From: Scolanthus callimorphus
Taxonomy: Eukaryota; Cnidaria; Anthozoa; Actiniaria; Edwardsiidae
Direction of reading: 5' to 3'
DNA: 64,000 nucleotides
NCBI GenBank assembly: GCA_033964015.1
Contig: CM066922.1
Span: 24,352,507-24,416,506, forward strand
Shown in pieces: positions 23,804-35,600 of this stretch. The position numbers and the translations under genes are program-made. The number at the start of each line of letters is the position of its first letter. Positions within the stretch are counted from its first letter, which is position 1. The notes under the pieces were generated by a model. That model was given only the letters and a program-made list of their open reading frames with translations, searched no databases and was not told the origin of the DNA.

Positions 23804-24450
23804 TCCTGAATTAAACAGAAGAGTAAATTGAATTAAAGAGTGGTTAAGAGGTTGAGAACTTGCTAAACACCCGGGCATTTGGTGAAAGCAATTCGATTAG
23901 AAGTACTGGTATTGGAGAATGTTAGACGAAACATGAACATTAAGTGAGGGAACTAATAGTGATGTCAAATATTTATCATTGAGGGTAGAAATACTTTAGT
24001 GGTGCAGGTGTTCTGTTGGTGCAATATGCCTGTATATTGCCATCACTACCTTTTTATCCTGCCATTCCTAAATTAAACAGAAGATTAAATTGAAGCTGCA
24101 GTGGTGCAGCAGCAGGTGTTCTGTTGGTGCAAACATGCCTGTATATTTCACTGATTTTCATAGATTTGCTACATTCCACAGGACGGAAAGAAATGCAGAC
24201 GTAAGAGGGAGTTTACTACTCCTTTTGTTTATAGCAAAATTGTAATTGTACACCTGCCCACAAACTTATTTATTTATTTGTTTGTTTTGCTTCGCCAAGA
24301 ATATATTTGACGTGGAGGATCCCCATACATGAGGTCACGCAAACATTGACGGGGACACCACAACAGTTTAACACCAATTACTGTGGGCCCTGGTTAGAAG
24401 AAGGGATAAACGGTAAAAAGAAAAAAAAAGCGAAATTAATAGCAGCATGT
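23804..24450. repeat. Upstream region with duplicated acceptor-like segment
   Basis: The segment over the start codon and acceptor (GCCATTCCTGAATTAAACAG, 23799 on) recurs with few changes at 24061-24094, and GTGGTGCAGGTGTTCTGTTG (23999 on) recurs at 24101 with a 6-bp insertion. An imperfect local tandem duplication in the putative 5' intron. Confidence 0.55.
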
Positions 24451-24454
24451 AATG

Positions 24455-24662
24455 GGGCTGGCTAGACCGCGCGGAGCGTTGCATTTAAGACAAACAGATT
24501 TCCATGTACGGGGATCTTCCACATCATACACAGAAATAACCGAGTCTTTATAGTAAGCAGTAAGCATTGACTTAAACTGGTTGAGCGATAGAGTGTCTTG
24601 TCTGAGCTGGGCTGGCAGACAGTTCCAAGTTCTAGACGTTCTAACAAAATAAGAGTTCTACG
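24455..24662 (-). pseudogene. LINE ORF2 extreme C-terminus
   Basis: On the minus strand it reads YFVRTSRTWNCLPAQLRQDT, then LSLNQFKSMLTAYYKD and YDVEDPRTWKSVCLKCN. This R-x-W-N-x-L-P ... F-K/L block plus a CxxC tail is typical of the end of non-LTR reverse transcriptase proteins. Truncated on the 5' side. Confidence 0.65.
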
Positions 24663-24947
24663 AATAAGAGATATACGATTTCGTCACATCAACTAATATA
24701 AGGAGCAAACGTCAAGATGAAGAATGCTGTAGTTGGTCATCAGAGAAAAAAAATAGCTACAGGCTCATTTGCTAATTTTCTTTTATCACTAAATAGTAGC
24801 AGACAGGTTTCAAGCACATATTAAAGTTACAAAAAACAATAGCCACTTAAACACAGGCTCAAGAAGACTGTACCAAAGTAAGACCTTCCACTCGTACTTA
24901 TAAAAGCAAGGTTAACAGTTGTCCATTGTGTCCGAAACTGTGATCAT

Positions 24948-24951
24948 GAGC

Positions 24952-24988
<37 letters not shown>

Positions 24989-24990
24989 CA
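24948..24990. repeat. (AAT)n microsatellite
   Basis: About thirteen uninterrupted AAT units. Confidence 0.9.
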
Positions 24991-25079
24991 TTTATATAAC
25001 GCTTATACAGGAACTAGGGTCATATCAAGTTACAGGGGTGTGTCCGTGCTGTGTAAATTTCTGTTGTTTCTGCGGTGGC

Positions 25080-25905
25080 TAAGGTTTTAATACGACAAAA
25101 ACTGAACTTTTCATTGTGGGATCGCGGCAAAGGTCTTCTCGTGTGTCTTGCCCGTCACTTAAAATAGGAGGCATTGATGTCCCGAGAGTAAGTTCAGCAA
25201 AATCGATCGGAGTACACATAGATGAGGCCCTGACATAGTCAAGGCACGTCGAGGAGACCTGTAAAAAATTAGCTAAGGCAATTGGTGCAATTAAACGAAT
25301 TAGACAGTTTGTCCCTCCCTCCACCCTTCGAACAATGTATCAGTCCTTTGTCCAACCCTACTTCGATTACAGTAGCGTTGTCTGGGAAGGGATAGGCTCT
25401 GATCTGGCCTTAAAACTGCAAAAACTGCTAGGATTATAACATTCTCTAGTTATGATTCTCGTTCGGGGCCTTTGCTTGTCGAACTTGAGTGGGACAAACT
25501 TTTGACTCGTCGAATGAAACTTGTAGCTGTTGAGATGTTCAAAATTTACAACCTAGCCCCAGATTATCTTTCGAGCAAGTTCGAGAGGACGCTAGTCCAC
25601 TATGATATTTGAGGGTCTTCCTAAACTTTGAAATTACCCCTCCCTAAGACGAATTACGGGAAAAAGCGAATTGGCTACTGGGGCGCTTACAGTATATCTG
25701 GAATAAACTGCCGAAAGGATTAAGGGAAAAGCAGCTCGCTGATTTCATTTAAAAATTAGATAAGTTGCCTCCCAGTTTCTTTGACTTGTTCTAAACAGTA
25801 TTGAGGTTTTTTTTTATTATGCATTATTATATATGTAGAATTTTTATCACGGCTTTTATGTAAACCAGCGGTTCTCGCTGATAGAACCACTGTGCTTAAA
25901 TAAAA
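25080..25905 (+). pseudogene. LINE reverse-transcriptase C-terminal part and 3' end
   Basis: Continuous similarity in the order TKTELFIVGSRQRSS, KSIGVHIDEAL, AKAIGAIKRIRQFVPPSTLR, MYQSFVQPYFDYSSVVW, then after frame changes YDSRSGPLLVELEWDKL, APDYLSSKFER and YIWNKLPKGLREKQLADF. The 3' tail ends in an A-rich stretch at about 25893. Stops and shifts make it dead. Same family as 12370-12640. Confidence 0.7.
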
Positions 25906-26870
25906 AAAACTCTACTACTACTTCGAAGACCCAAGATCATAAACGAAGGAAAAGCACTCATTCACAAACGATTGTTTTCAAAGCTTATCAGAAGCGTATA
26001 AAAGCAAAGTCAAGCAAATAAGCTAAGAAAAGCCTCAGAAGCACCCTGCAAAAAAAAAACTGCGAAAAAATGATAGAAAGAAAAGTATTAGGAAGAAGTT
26101 AAGCAGAAAATATTTTACAAAGCTAGAACAAAGTAAACAAGAACTTGACTAAATTAACAGAGAGGAACATCACCCCGAAGTATAATCTTCACTTGGTCCT
26201 TCAGACGGTTGTTCAGAAATAAATGGAGTATTCAGATTGGGCAAAAGGCGAATGCAATGAAACTAACAATGACGGTATGAATGTGATTGAGACAAGCTCA
26301 CAGATAATGTGTTTAGCAAACTCAAGCAGCTGGAAATAACCTTAAGTGGGAGCCTCCTGGGAAAGCTGCAACAGCGCATTTATTACAATGACAAAACTTA
26401 CCCAGAAGACCATGTTGGCATGGAAATTTGGAGAATCAATTTACAGAGTTCTATGAAAATGGAAGAGCCCCTATAACGCCATCGCACTTGATATTTAGAA
26501 GGCATTTATCAACTTTATTGGAACCAAATACAAGCGAAAAGGCTGATGACGGAGCTAATTCAGGAGGCACCTAGATAGCATCTGGCGATGATGGTCGAAG
26601 ATTTACATAGATTTACATAGGTTCCCTGAAGAAGGGGCTGCAAGCAGTCTATGTATCTGCAGAATGTTGCAGAATAGGAAAACACACTTTAATTTTAAAA
26701 GATACGTGTTATATAAAAAGTAGCCTCCTGCAGCAGGGTACTATGGTATCATACTATTGGCCAACGTGACTGAAAGCTTGCGCAATGTAACACTAGAATG
26801 TCTTCTGTTATTAAATATCTGAATATTAACAGACACTTACATTTATAGGGATTCTCTGAAACACAGAAAC
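25906..26870. other. Gene-less stretch
   Basis: AT-rich, no coding support, no clear repeat structure. Confidence 0.4.
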
Positions 26871-26879
26871 CTGGGCCAT

Positions 26880-27570
26880 CAAGTAAGGCCATTGTGAGGC
26901 ATGCAAAGAGAGAAGAGGGGAACTGTAGGAAATATATACAGAACTGCCCACAAGCCAAAGTTCTGTCAAAATTGCAATTATGAAATTGGAGGCATTGTAG
27001 ATGCACCAGGTTCCAAAAAAAGAACATAGATGCCCCCTAAGTGCTGCCGTTTAGTCAATGATTTTAATTTGTCCATCTTTTCTGTCCAATTAAGCAGTAG
27101 GGACGATAGATGTTTTGTTTTGGTTGATGACAGGCACCAAGCAGCTTCAAACTTCTGCTACAGAGACGAGTGTTATAATACATCTGGAAGTGACTTTCAG
27201 TGCGAGCACATTAGAGCATACTCAAACACTGTCACCCTGCCATCCTCTCCCCTCAAGTCAATTATGAAACTGAAGGCCATGTAGATGCACCAGCTACCAA
27301 AAAAAGACGATAGATGCCCCTAAGTGCTGCCGTTTAGTCAAGGTTGTCACCGTGCCATCCTCTCCCCTCAAGTCCCTAAGGTTGACAGAAGAACTGATAA
27401 ATCAGTACCAGTTGATGAATCGATCAAGGCTGAGCTAACTGCAATGGCAGCAGAGCTTGAAGGACAGCCAGCTTTTCATCAAGTTCATCAATATGCGGTG
27501 TATCGAAGTGCTAGCACAACATCTCAATCAAGATACTCCCATGTCACATTCCATGAGGCGGAGGTAAATA
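26880..27570 (+). pseudogene. 5' remnants of a zinc-finger transposase-like gene
   Basis: Coding-like pieces in changing frames: CEACKERR (26895 on), AKFCQNCNYEIGGIVDAPGS (26950-27015), VDDRHQAASNFCYRDECYNT (27120 on) and LTEELINQYQLMNRSRLS (27375 on), ending near a donor-like GAGG|TAAAT. A block around CCCTAAGTGCTGCCGTTTAG occurs twice (27030 and 27315). It may be the upstream part of the gene whose 3' region is triplicated below. Tentative. Confidence 0.4.
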
Positions 27571-28841
27571 GTTGAAAAAATCAATAAAACTCTAAGTTAT
27601 TAATAAATTCATGAAACATTTCATTATGAAGTATCAAAATGATGCAGTTCAGTCATTTATGCAAATTATGTGTATTGGATGGTCATGTTGTGCCATGTGT
27701 GTTTACTCAAATTTCGCTCCAACCCACTGAGATTTCATGTGACAGCCAGACTGGTTTTTCCCATGAAAACATACACATAAGCTAATCGCGGTAAGCAGGC
27801 CAGCCTTTAGATGATTATTGCAGGCCTGTAAAACTATGTACAGATGATGATGGATAAACAAGGTGGAACACTTTATAATAAACATATCCTTGTTTTTCAT
27901 TTTTTATTATTTAGTCCCAGGCTCCTGGCAAATTAAATCCAATACGGCAGCCGTGCAGCTGCACGATGTAGTTAACAAGTTTCCTTTTCTTGTTATCTTT
28001 TTGAACCTTCAATTCCACTGCCGAAATAATGCAATTCATTTTTGTAAAAAAAATTCACATTAGCAAGAGGTATATTTAAAAAAATATTGCACGCAGGCAT
28101 GCATAGAGGGAACTTCTTGTCTGTTTTTTGTTTTTCAGTAATACAGCAATGGCATGGCCTGGATATAACACTGCTTACTTGTGCATGTTATATATTACTG
28201 CTGATTTCAGAAAACATTGATCAGAGATTGCCCCAAGTTTGTTCCAGGGTTCCCACCGGTCATAAAAACTTGGAAAGTCATGGAATTTTTACAACACTCC
28301 ATCAAAGTCATTGAAACATTTTACTGAAGAAAGATTGACCAGATGTTGACTTCTACCTTTTCAAACAGGACACCATTCTGTTCTTATAATGTGTGAAAAC
28401 CAACATTTTCAATTGTGAAAGGTCATTTCCTGGTCAGGCTTTTGTGAAATCAAAAATAAATAAAATAAGGCATTCCCTTGGAATTAAAATTATGTGAATG
28501 GAACAAGAACATGCCAATTTCCTACCCTTGAAAAATACATGTTATTATTTTGCCAAATATTCTAATGCAGCAACCGAAAACATCTGATAGTATCATTGAC
28601 TGCAAATACGTTGTTAGGGAGAGCTGAAATGCCGCTCCAAACAGTGCAAGAACTAGCAAAACCACGACAACAAGACATCAGAAGAGCAGAGAAGTTTGCC
28701 AGCCTCTCCATCTACTGCTGTGCATCCTTAGCGACACCCTCGCCTGTGATACTATATTGACAACTGCATTCCAACTAACTCTACTGATTCCTTGCATTCC
28801 TCTTCATCTTCAACCATCATGGAAAATCACTCAAGAGGCAA
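27571..28841. other. Gene-less stretch with a MITE end
   Basis: AT-rich. 28243-28330 carries the left end of the CAGGGTTCCCAC MITE family. No gene supported. Confidence 0.45.
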
Positions 28842-29839
28842 TACTATAGAGCTGAAGAGTAATCCGTTACCCAGTACCACATGAAGCCATCCCTGCCTCC
28901 CGGATTTGTGATGCTGCAACCACATTAAACGAAGCTGCTACGTCCTGGACCACTGTGTTTGAGCCTCATGGAATACAATGCAAACTCTGTTCTTCCCCAC
29001 TCATGCAATCAAGACCGAAACTAGGGAGCTCCAGCAACAGTGGCTTTCTCTTAACAAGTCATCATGCTTTCCGAAAAGCGGATATCAGAGTCAAGTGTTG
29101 CAATAACCATGAATACCAAGCAATGCTCCAAGGTTGGCCAATGAATTGTGGTAACTTTTCTGCCATTTGTTGTGATTTCCTTTTTACTGTTTAAATATTA
29201 TATGAAGCATTTTTTTCCTCATCTTCTAAAAATTAGCATCATATTCATCAAACACACTGTTAGTTTCCAGCATTTAGTTAAGAATATCTAAGACACACAC
29301 ATACCAAAGCTTGAAACCGTGAAGTTTCCCTTTGGTCTTGATTTGTTCAGTCCTAATTTACCTTATGACAATATGTGTCATTTGGATGGCCTGCGGGTAG
29401 CCAAGAATCCTTTCCCATGGTCTTCTCCTCAGGACAAGGCATGGAGCTCAGTGACGAAAATAATCGATCGCCTGCACATTAAAAACCACAAAGATCCAGC
29501 TTGTGAAAGAGACTATAATCCAGACAGCTTGAAGGATGTCATACCAGATGCTAACACCATGGCTGCAGAACAGACCTTCGTATGGCTGTCTCGACTTAAA
29601 AAGATTTTATGTGTAATGCCAAAAACACACATCTCTTCTACTTGCACCGTATGGTCAAAAGGCGCAACCACTACACTGTCAATTGCTATAAGAATGGCAG
29701 AGAACCACTTTTGCCAAAGGCTCGAAAAGAGAAATTCCGAAATTACGGTTAGAATACAAATTTACCTTTTTTGCAATCACTATATTATGAATTCGACAAA
29801 TATAGTTAGAGCCTCTAAAAGGGAGATATCGTCATATTT
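28842..29839 (+). repeat. Tandem unit 1: zinc-ribbon and transposase C-terminus
   Basis: The unit opens with ACTATAGAGCTGAAGAG. First part (to 29194) reads CKLCSSPLMQSRPKLG, FLLTSHHAFRKADIRVKCCN and LQGWPMNCGNF, a CxxC zinc ribbon as in cnidarian transposase-like proteins. Second part (29319-29760) reads LHIKNHKDPACERDYNP, AEQTFVWLSRLKKILCVMPK and, one frame over, HLFYLHRMVKRRNHYT. The layout recalls KDZ-type or related zinc-ribbon transposases; family uncertain. A one-base loss at the A run near 29620 breaks the frame. Confidence 0.6.
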
Positions 29840-30901
29840 ACTATAGAGCTGAAGAGTAATCCGTTACCCAGCACCACATGAAGCCATCCCCTCCCTGCCG
29901 GATTTGTGATGCTGCAACCACATTAAACGAAGCTGCGAAGTCCTGGACCACTGTGTTTGAGCCTCATGAAATACAATGCAAACTTTGTTCTTCCCTACTC
30001 AGGCAATCAAGACCGAAACTAGGGAGCTCCACCAACAGTGGCTTTCTCTTAACAAATCATCATGCTTTCCGGAAAGCGGGCATCAGAGTCAAGTATTGCA
30101 ATAACCATGAATCTCAAGCTTTGCTCCAAGCTTGGCCAATGAATTATGATAACTTTTCTGCCATTTGTTGTGATTTCCTTTTTACTGTTTAAATATTATA
30201 TGAAGCATTTTTTCCTCATCTTCTAAAAATTAGCATCATATTCATCAAACACACTTTTAGTTTTCAGCATTGAGTTAAGAATATCTAAGACAAATACATA
30301 CCAAAGCTTGGACTGACACAGGCCCCCTTTTAGCTTACGCCCTGGTCCTTACCCTTATACTATTATTTATATAGTAAACCGTGAAGTTCCCCTTTGGTCT
30401 TGATTTGTTCAGTCCTAATTTATATTATGACAATATGTGTCAATTGGATGGCCTGCTAGCAGCCAAGAATCCTTTCCTGTGGTCTTCTCCTTAGGACAAG
30501 GCATGGAGCTCAGTAACGAAAATAATCGATCGCCTGCACATTAAAAACCACAAAGATCCAACTTTTGAAAGAGACTATAATCTAGACCGCTTGAAGGATG
30601 CCATACAAGATGCTAACACCATGGCTGCAGAACAGACCTTCGTATGGCTGTCTCGACTTAAAAAGATTTTATGTGTAATGCCAAAAACACACATCTCTTC
30701 TACTTACACCATATGGTCAAAAGGCGCAACCACTACACTGTCAATTGCTATAAGAATGGCAGAGAACCACTTTTGCCAAAGGCTCGAAAAGAGAAATTCC
30801 GAAATTACGGTTAGAATACAAATTTACCTTTTTTGCAATCACTATATTATGAATTCGACAAATATAGTTAGAGCCTCTAAAAGGGAGGTATCGTCATATT
30901 T
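29840..30901 (+). repeat. Tandem unit 2
   Basis: Same two parts as unit 1 (zinc-ribbon frame 29878-30192; C-terminal part to 30820). An extra stop falls in the WSSP-DKAW stretch near 30493. It carries the same one-base loss in the A run (about 30678) as unit 1, so that break predates the duplication. About 65 bp inserted near 30310-30375 relative to unit 1. Confidence 0.65.
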
Positions 30902-31835
30902 ACTATAGAGCTGAAGAGTAATCCGTTACCCAGCACCACATGAAGCCATCCCTGCATGCCGGATTTGTGATGCTGCAACCACATTAAACGAAGCTGCGAA
31001 GTCCTCGACCACTGTGTTTGAGCCTCATGAAATACAATGCAAACTCTGTTCTTCCCCACTCAGAGTATCATGACAGAAACTAGGGAGCTCCAGCAACAGT
31101 GGCTTTCTCTTAACAAATCATCATGCTTTCCGGAAAGCGGACATCAGAGTCAAGTATTGCAATAACCATGAATCTCAAGCTTTGCTCCAAGCTTGGCCAA
31201 TGAATTATGGTAACTTTTCTGCCATTTGTTGTGATTTCCTTTTTACTGTTTAAATATTATATGAAGCATTTTTTCCTCTTCTTCTAAAAATTAGCATCAT
31301 ATTCATCAAACACACTTTTAGTTTTCAGCATTGAGTTAAGAATATCTAAGACAAACACATACCAAAGCTTGGACTAACACAGGACCCGTTTTAGCTTACG
31401 CCCTGGTCCTTACCCTTATACTATTATTTATATAGTAAACCGTGAAGTTCCCCTTTGGGTCTTGATTTGTTCAGTCCTAATTTATATTATGACAATGTGT
31501 CATTTGGATGGCCTGCAGGCAGCCAGGAATCCTCTCCCATGGTCTTCTCCTTGGGAAAAGGCATGGAGCCCAGTGACGAAAATAATCGATCGCCTTCAAA
31601 TTAAAAACCACAAAGATCCAACTTGTAAAAGAGACTATAATCCAGACCGCCTGAAGGATGCCATACCAGATGCTAACACCATGGTTGCAGAGCAGACCTT
31701 CGTATGGCTGTTTCGATTTAAAAAGATTTTTCGAAATTCCGGTTAGAATACAAATTTACCTTTTTTGCAATCACTATAATATTATGAATTCGCCAATTAT
31801 AGTTAGATCCTCTAAAAGGGAGGTATCATCATATT
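30902..31835 (+). repeat. Tandem unit 3, internally deleted
   Basis: Begins with the same ACTATAGAGCTGAAGAG junction. The zinc-ribbon frame is broken (an AGAGTATCATGA variant replaces the ribbon's last cysteine region). The C-terminal part is readable from 31495 (HLDGLQAARNPLPWSSP) to about 31727, where a deletion joins KKIF to the unit end. The array ends at about 31835. Confidence 0.65.
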
Positions 31836-32890
31836 TTCGCTGCGTATCTTAGCCAATCAGAAAGTGCTCATCGTCTCGCGCTTTGGAAGGACAAACGTTA
31901 CAAACGTTACATCCACATAAATAAACTTGCACTACTTCAAAAAGCTTTAGTTTATGAAAGCGTTGAGTTAAAGTGAAAGGAAAAATGAGAATGCCTTGCG
32001 TTTTGTTAAACCCCAGAAAGTTGAAGTGGATCCACTGAACCTAAACTTAAACCACGAACCGAAGAACTACGAAGAAAAGAAAAACAATCTAGAGATTGCT
32101 AGTGTTGAAAATGAAGACCTGGTAACAATAAACTTCGACAATGAAATATCATCTCAGAGGAAAGCATGGAAACAATTTTAAAGGAACATGTGAAATACCA
32201 GGACCAATTTGTTGAGGAGATGAAAGCTTTAAAAGAAACAAGTGAAGAAAAATGAAAGGATCGAAAAGAAAAATATGATACAGGAGAAGAGCATGGTAAG
32301 AGATTGGGTAAAGAATAATTCCAAGTTGCAATCGAAAGTCAATGCATTAAGTACGATAAAAAAGATGCACTTTTATCGAAATCGCTCAACTTCCGAAAAG
32401 AGGAAGGCGTAGCAAGAAAAGGAAGAACTGGTGATTGTGAAAGAAGAGCGTCACTGCGCATGACTAGTGACGTAATTCAAATTTCAAAAGATATAAAAAC
32501 ATTGATTATATTGTTGATAACTCCTGTTTGGGTAAGGTACAGAGGGGTTGGTGATTGAATATTATGTCACAGTTTATTATCTGATTATTTGAAATGACTA
32601 AAAAATGAGAATGGAGATGTTTCAACATTGATCGTTTTCCCTCTGTGTTGGCTAATTAGGTCATGAATAATTATTTGGTAGGTTCTACGTGAAGTTGTTT
32701 GCCGTGTAGCAAATGTGAATATGAGATGAATTGTGAAGTTATGATAAGATACTAATGGCGGCTTTACAGCCTATGTAAGTATTTTTCCCGGCAATACTAC
32801 CGAATCGCCACGGGGTCACAAGAATTAGTTCCTTCGTAATGTACAAAGAAAAAAATTCAAGTATTTGAAGTAATTCAAAAGCCTCCTATT
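31836..32890. other. Stretch with an unassigned short reading frame
   Basis: An open frame on + from about 31996 to 32181 (FVKPQKVEVDPLNLNLN ...) is followed in another frame by ILKEHVKYQDQFVEEMKALK. Charged, coiled-coil-like, no family recognised; probably part of a dead element. The rest is featureless. Confidence 0.3.
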
Positions 32891-32992
32891 CGGACTTGAC
32901 GGGATTTCAAAGCCAGCGCCTTCGGCTCGGACAGGAACTAATTGCGCGGACTTTGAAATCCCGCCAAGTCCTTGTAGTCGTCTTATAAATAT
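32891..32992. repeat. Hairpin, GGACTTGACGGGATTTCAAAG arms
   Basis: Arms of about 21 bp (mostly complementary) around a loop containing GCGCCTTCGGCTC. Similar in style to the other stem-variable hairpins of the window. Confidence 0.55.
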
Positions 32993-33339
32993 TACTTCAA
33001 AAATTCAATACGAGTGACAGTTCACCGACATTCGTTCATGTCATAAGCAGCAATTGAAGTCCCCATGGTACCATTCCAGTCTGGTATTCAACAGCTTGCT
33101 TGATTTGAAGACTGAAACCGGACTAGCCAGCTTTTTCCATGCCAAGTTCGCCTTTCCAAAACTCGGTAAAAGCCAAGCCAAGTTCTCAAGTCAACATGAA
33201 AGGCCATTGTTAGGAAAATTCCTTCGGCTTTGCAATTCTTAGCCCGTACATCCCTTCATTGTCATTCGCTTATGCTTCAATTACCATAAACACCATAGAA
33301 GAGGTCAATAAAGTTGTCAAATGTTTCTTAGGGACGTGT

Positions 33340-33530
33340 CATTATTTACCAGGGGAGGGGGGGGGGGGGCTCCCATTTTTTCAAACAAGGCTAAAAAATG
33401 TGACCTTTCCCCAGTCGTAGGTAAAAAAATAGGACTCTCCCCATGTAATTTATGTCATTCTTTATGCGCGCAAAGTGCGCCGAAAGTAAAAATGCAAATG
33501 ATAGAGAAGTTGCTGAAATAACCACTATCA
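33340..33530. mobile_element. Truncated copy of the 3471-4166 repeat family
   Basis: Starts TCATTATTTACCAGGGGAGG and ends with ATGCGCGCAAAGTGCGCCGA followed by AAATGCAAATGATAGAGAAG, both matching the 3.5-4.1 kb element with the middle missing. Confidence 0.55.
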
Positions 33531-33629
33531 ACCTTCGGTCTCGTGGCTGCATAACTGTCTCGAATTCTCCCAACCTCACCTCCTGTTTGCATCAGAGAAT
33601 GTAGACACGGAAAAAGTTCTCTATTGCTT

Positions 33630-34460
33630 ATGTATAGCTTCTTAACATTGAAGACACTATGGCCATCCTACAAAACCTACGCTGCACATGGACATTTAAA
33701 AATGTTTTTAAAACATGTTAAAACTGAAGAGAAATTGTCCAACCACTAGAAGGAGTTTGAGGTGGTGATCTGGTTTAGTGCAATTGAACATTTAATTTTT
33801 TTTAGCATAGCTGGCCCTGGTTAAAACTAGGTACCGTATTGCTCCTGGCATTAACCAGGAGTTTGTGGTGATTATTTGACTTAGGGCACTTGGATACTTA
33901 AATGTGTTAAAATTAAAGAGGTTTTGTCCACCCTACTGAACATTTTGCTACACCTTCAACCAACAAACCTGGCTCTGGTTAGCACTATCACTGCACTTGA
34001 ACACTTTTTAAATGTTTTTGTTTTTATATTAGAAATGGATAGAGTACTGTGCATGTACATCCAACAAACAAAACCTTACTGGCCAGCCGTTCATTAAGCA
34101 TAACAGCTAGCCACGTTTAGCACTTTCTCTCCAACATGAGTAGTGTGTGGTGATTTGGCTCAGTGTAATTGAACATTTTAAATGTTTTAAACAGTTAAAA
34201 ATGAAAAAATGTTATGGCCATCCTACACAATCATGCCCACTTGCCCTTCAGCCAGGATAATGTCTCAGGTTAGCACTACATACTGCCCCTGGCGTTAACC
34301 AGGGAAAGTTTGAGGTCATGATTTTGGTTAGTGCACTTGGTGAGAATACACCAAGCCTACAAACCTTACTGACTTGCAACTGACCCTGATTAGCACTATT
34401 ACTAGGAGGGGTTTGAGGTGATTATTTGACTTAGTGCACTTGAAAATGTTTAAAAATGAA
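33630..34460. repeat. Degenerate tandem repeat
   Basis: Words such as TGATTATTTGACTTAGTGCA, GGCGTTAACCAGG and TTTAAATGTTTTAAA recur three to four times at irregular spacing. Non-coding, old. Confidence 0.5.
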
Positions 34461-34560
34461 TAGTTCATCAGACAGAGGTAAATCATTCAGTAAGTACCAA
34501 AAGACCTTTGTTGCACTTTTCTAAGAAATGAATTGAAAAATCCTGCCAATTGGGTCGGTG

Positions 34561-34738
34561 CACAGGGAATCTCTGCAGAAACCCATCCATGGGAAAAGCT
34601 GAATTTCCCATGGTAGAACAATGGGAAGTGTTCGGATTCCCAAGGCTATCATGTGAATAGCGAACACTTCCCATGCAAGCCATGTATCTTGGGAAATTCA
34701 GCTTTTCCCATGGATGGGTTCTGCAGAAATTCCCTGTG
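34561..34738. mobile_element. 178-bp MITE with 50-bp inverted ends
   Basis: CACAGGGAATCTCTGCAGAA and the following 30 bases are complementary to 34690-34738, with a few mismatches. An inner hairpin GGGAAGTGTTCG / CGAACACTTCCC is also present. Confidence 0.7.
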
Positions 34739-35059
34739 GTGGCTGGTTGTCATGACAGTGTATTCATGTCAATAAATTGTAATTAAAAGTTATTTCAAAA
34801 CACTTCACCACGAGTGACTCAACATCTAAACTACCAAACATCCTAACATCTAAACTAAAGTTGTTGTTCTACCATTATCTGAATGTTTGCTGCGGGCTTC
34901 AATAAAGCAACACAACTCACCTTCTAGTTTTCTCGGAGCTGGGACAAATGCAGAATGTTGTTTGACCTGTGGACAAAAATGCAGAAATTAGAATTGTTGT
35001 AGGTCTTCGTCAGCCTTATCCAAATAAAAACCATGACCGGCTGACAATTTCAAGTAATA

Positions 35060-35445
35060 AGCAATTATTGGATGAGGTTGAGCATGCCAAGATGAGTTAG
35101 CAAAACCGAGGCCTGTGTTATCTGCCGATGCCGAAGGCTGAGGCAGATACACAGGCATGAGGTTTTGCTAACTCACAATGTCATGTAAAAACCGAATTCA
35201 GTAATTGTTTTATTATACATTTTAAAAAGGACACATTGATATGATGCCAAATGACTTTGTTCAAATTGAAAATGGAGACACAGACAAGGGGCTTGGGAAC
35301 AAGTTTGCTTTGAACTTGACATCCTAAATGCAATATCCGCTGCAGATACTGCATTTAGCATGTCAAGTTCACACCACATAGAGAAATGATTGTTTGCTCT
35401 CGGCCAATCAGATTTGCGATAGTGAGTTCAATGTATAAATAATAA
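35060..35445. mobile_element. Foldback element, variable-palindrome family, copy 1
   Basis: Begins AGCAATTATTGGATGAGG after TA; CCGAATTCAGTAATTG follows a palindromic insert (35078-35191, arms GAGTTAGCAAAACC / GGTTTTGCTAACTC); ends near GATAGTGAGTTCAATGTATA. Flanks match 46038-46441, the insert does not. Confidence 0.65.
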
Positions 35446-35448
35446 TAA

Positions 35449-35521
35449 AGGATGAACGTCCATCCGAATGGCAATATTGCAACAATGAAAATTTCCCTAT
35501 TCGGATGGACATTCATCCTTA
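35449..35521. repeat. Short inverted repeat
   Basis: AAGGATGAACGTCCATCCGA pairs with TCGGATGGACATTCATCCTT at 35502-35521. Abuts the foldback element on its left. Confidence 0.65.
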
Positions 35522-35600
35522 ATATTATCCAAATAACTGATGGCATGCGCAGGAATGCTATGTTCAAAAGAGAACATCACCAACATATACCAGGGATGCT

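Noticed and set aside
23804..23878. Upstream in-frame ATG extending DYNC2LI1 by 25 residues
   Set aside because: A strong splice acceptor lies directly before the inner ATG and the extension does not resemble the family.
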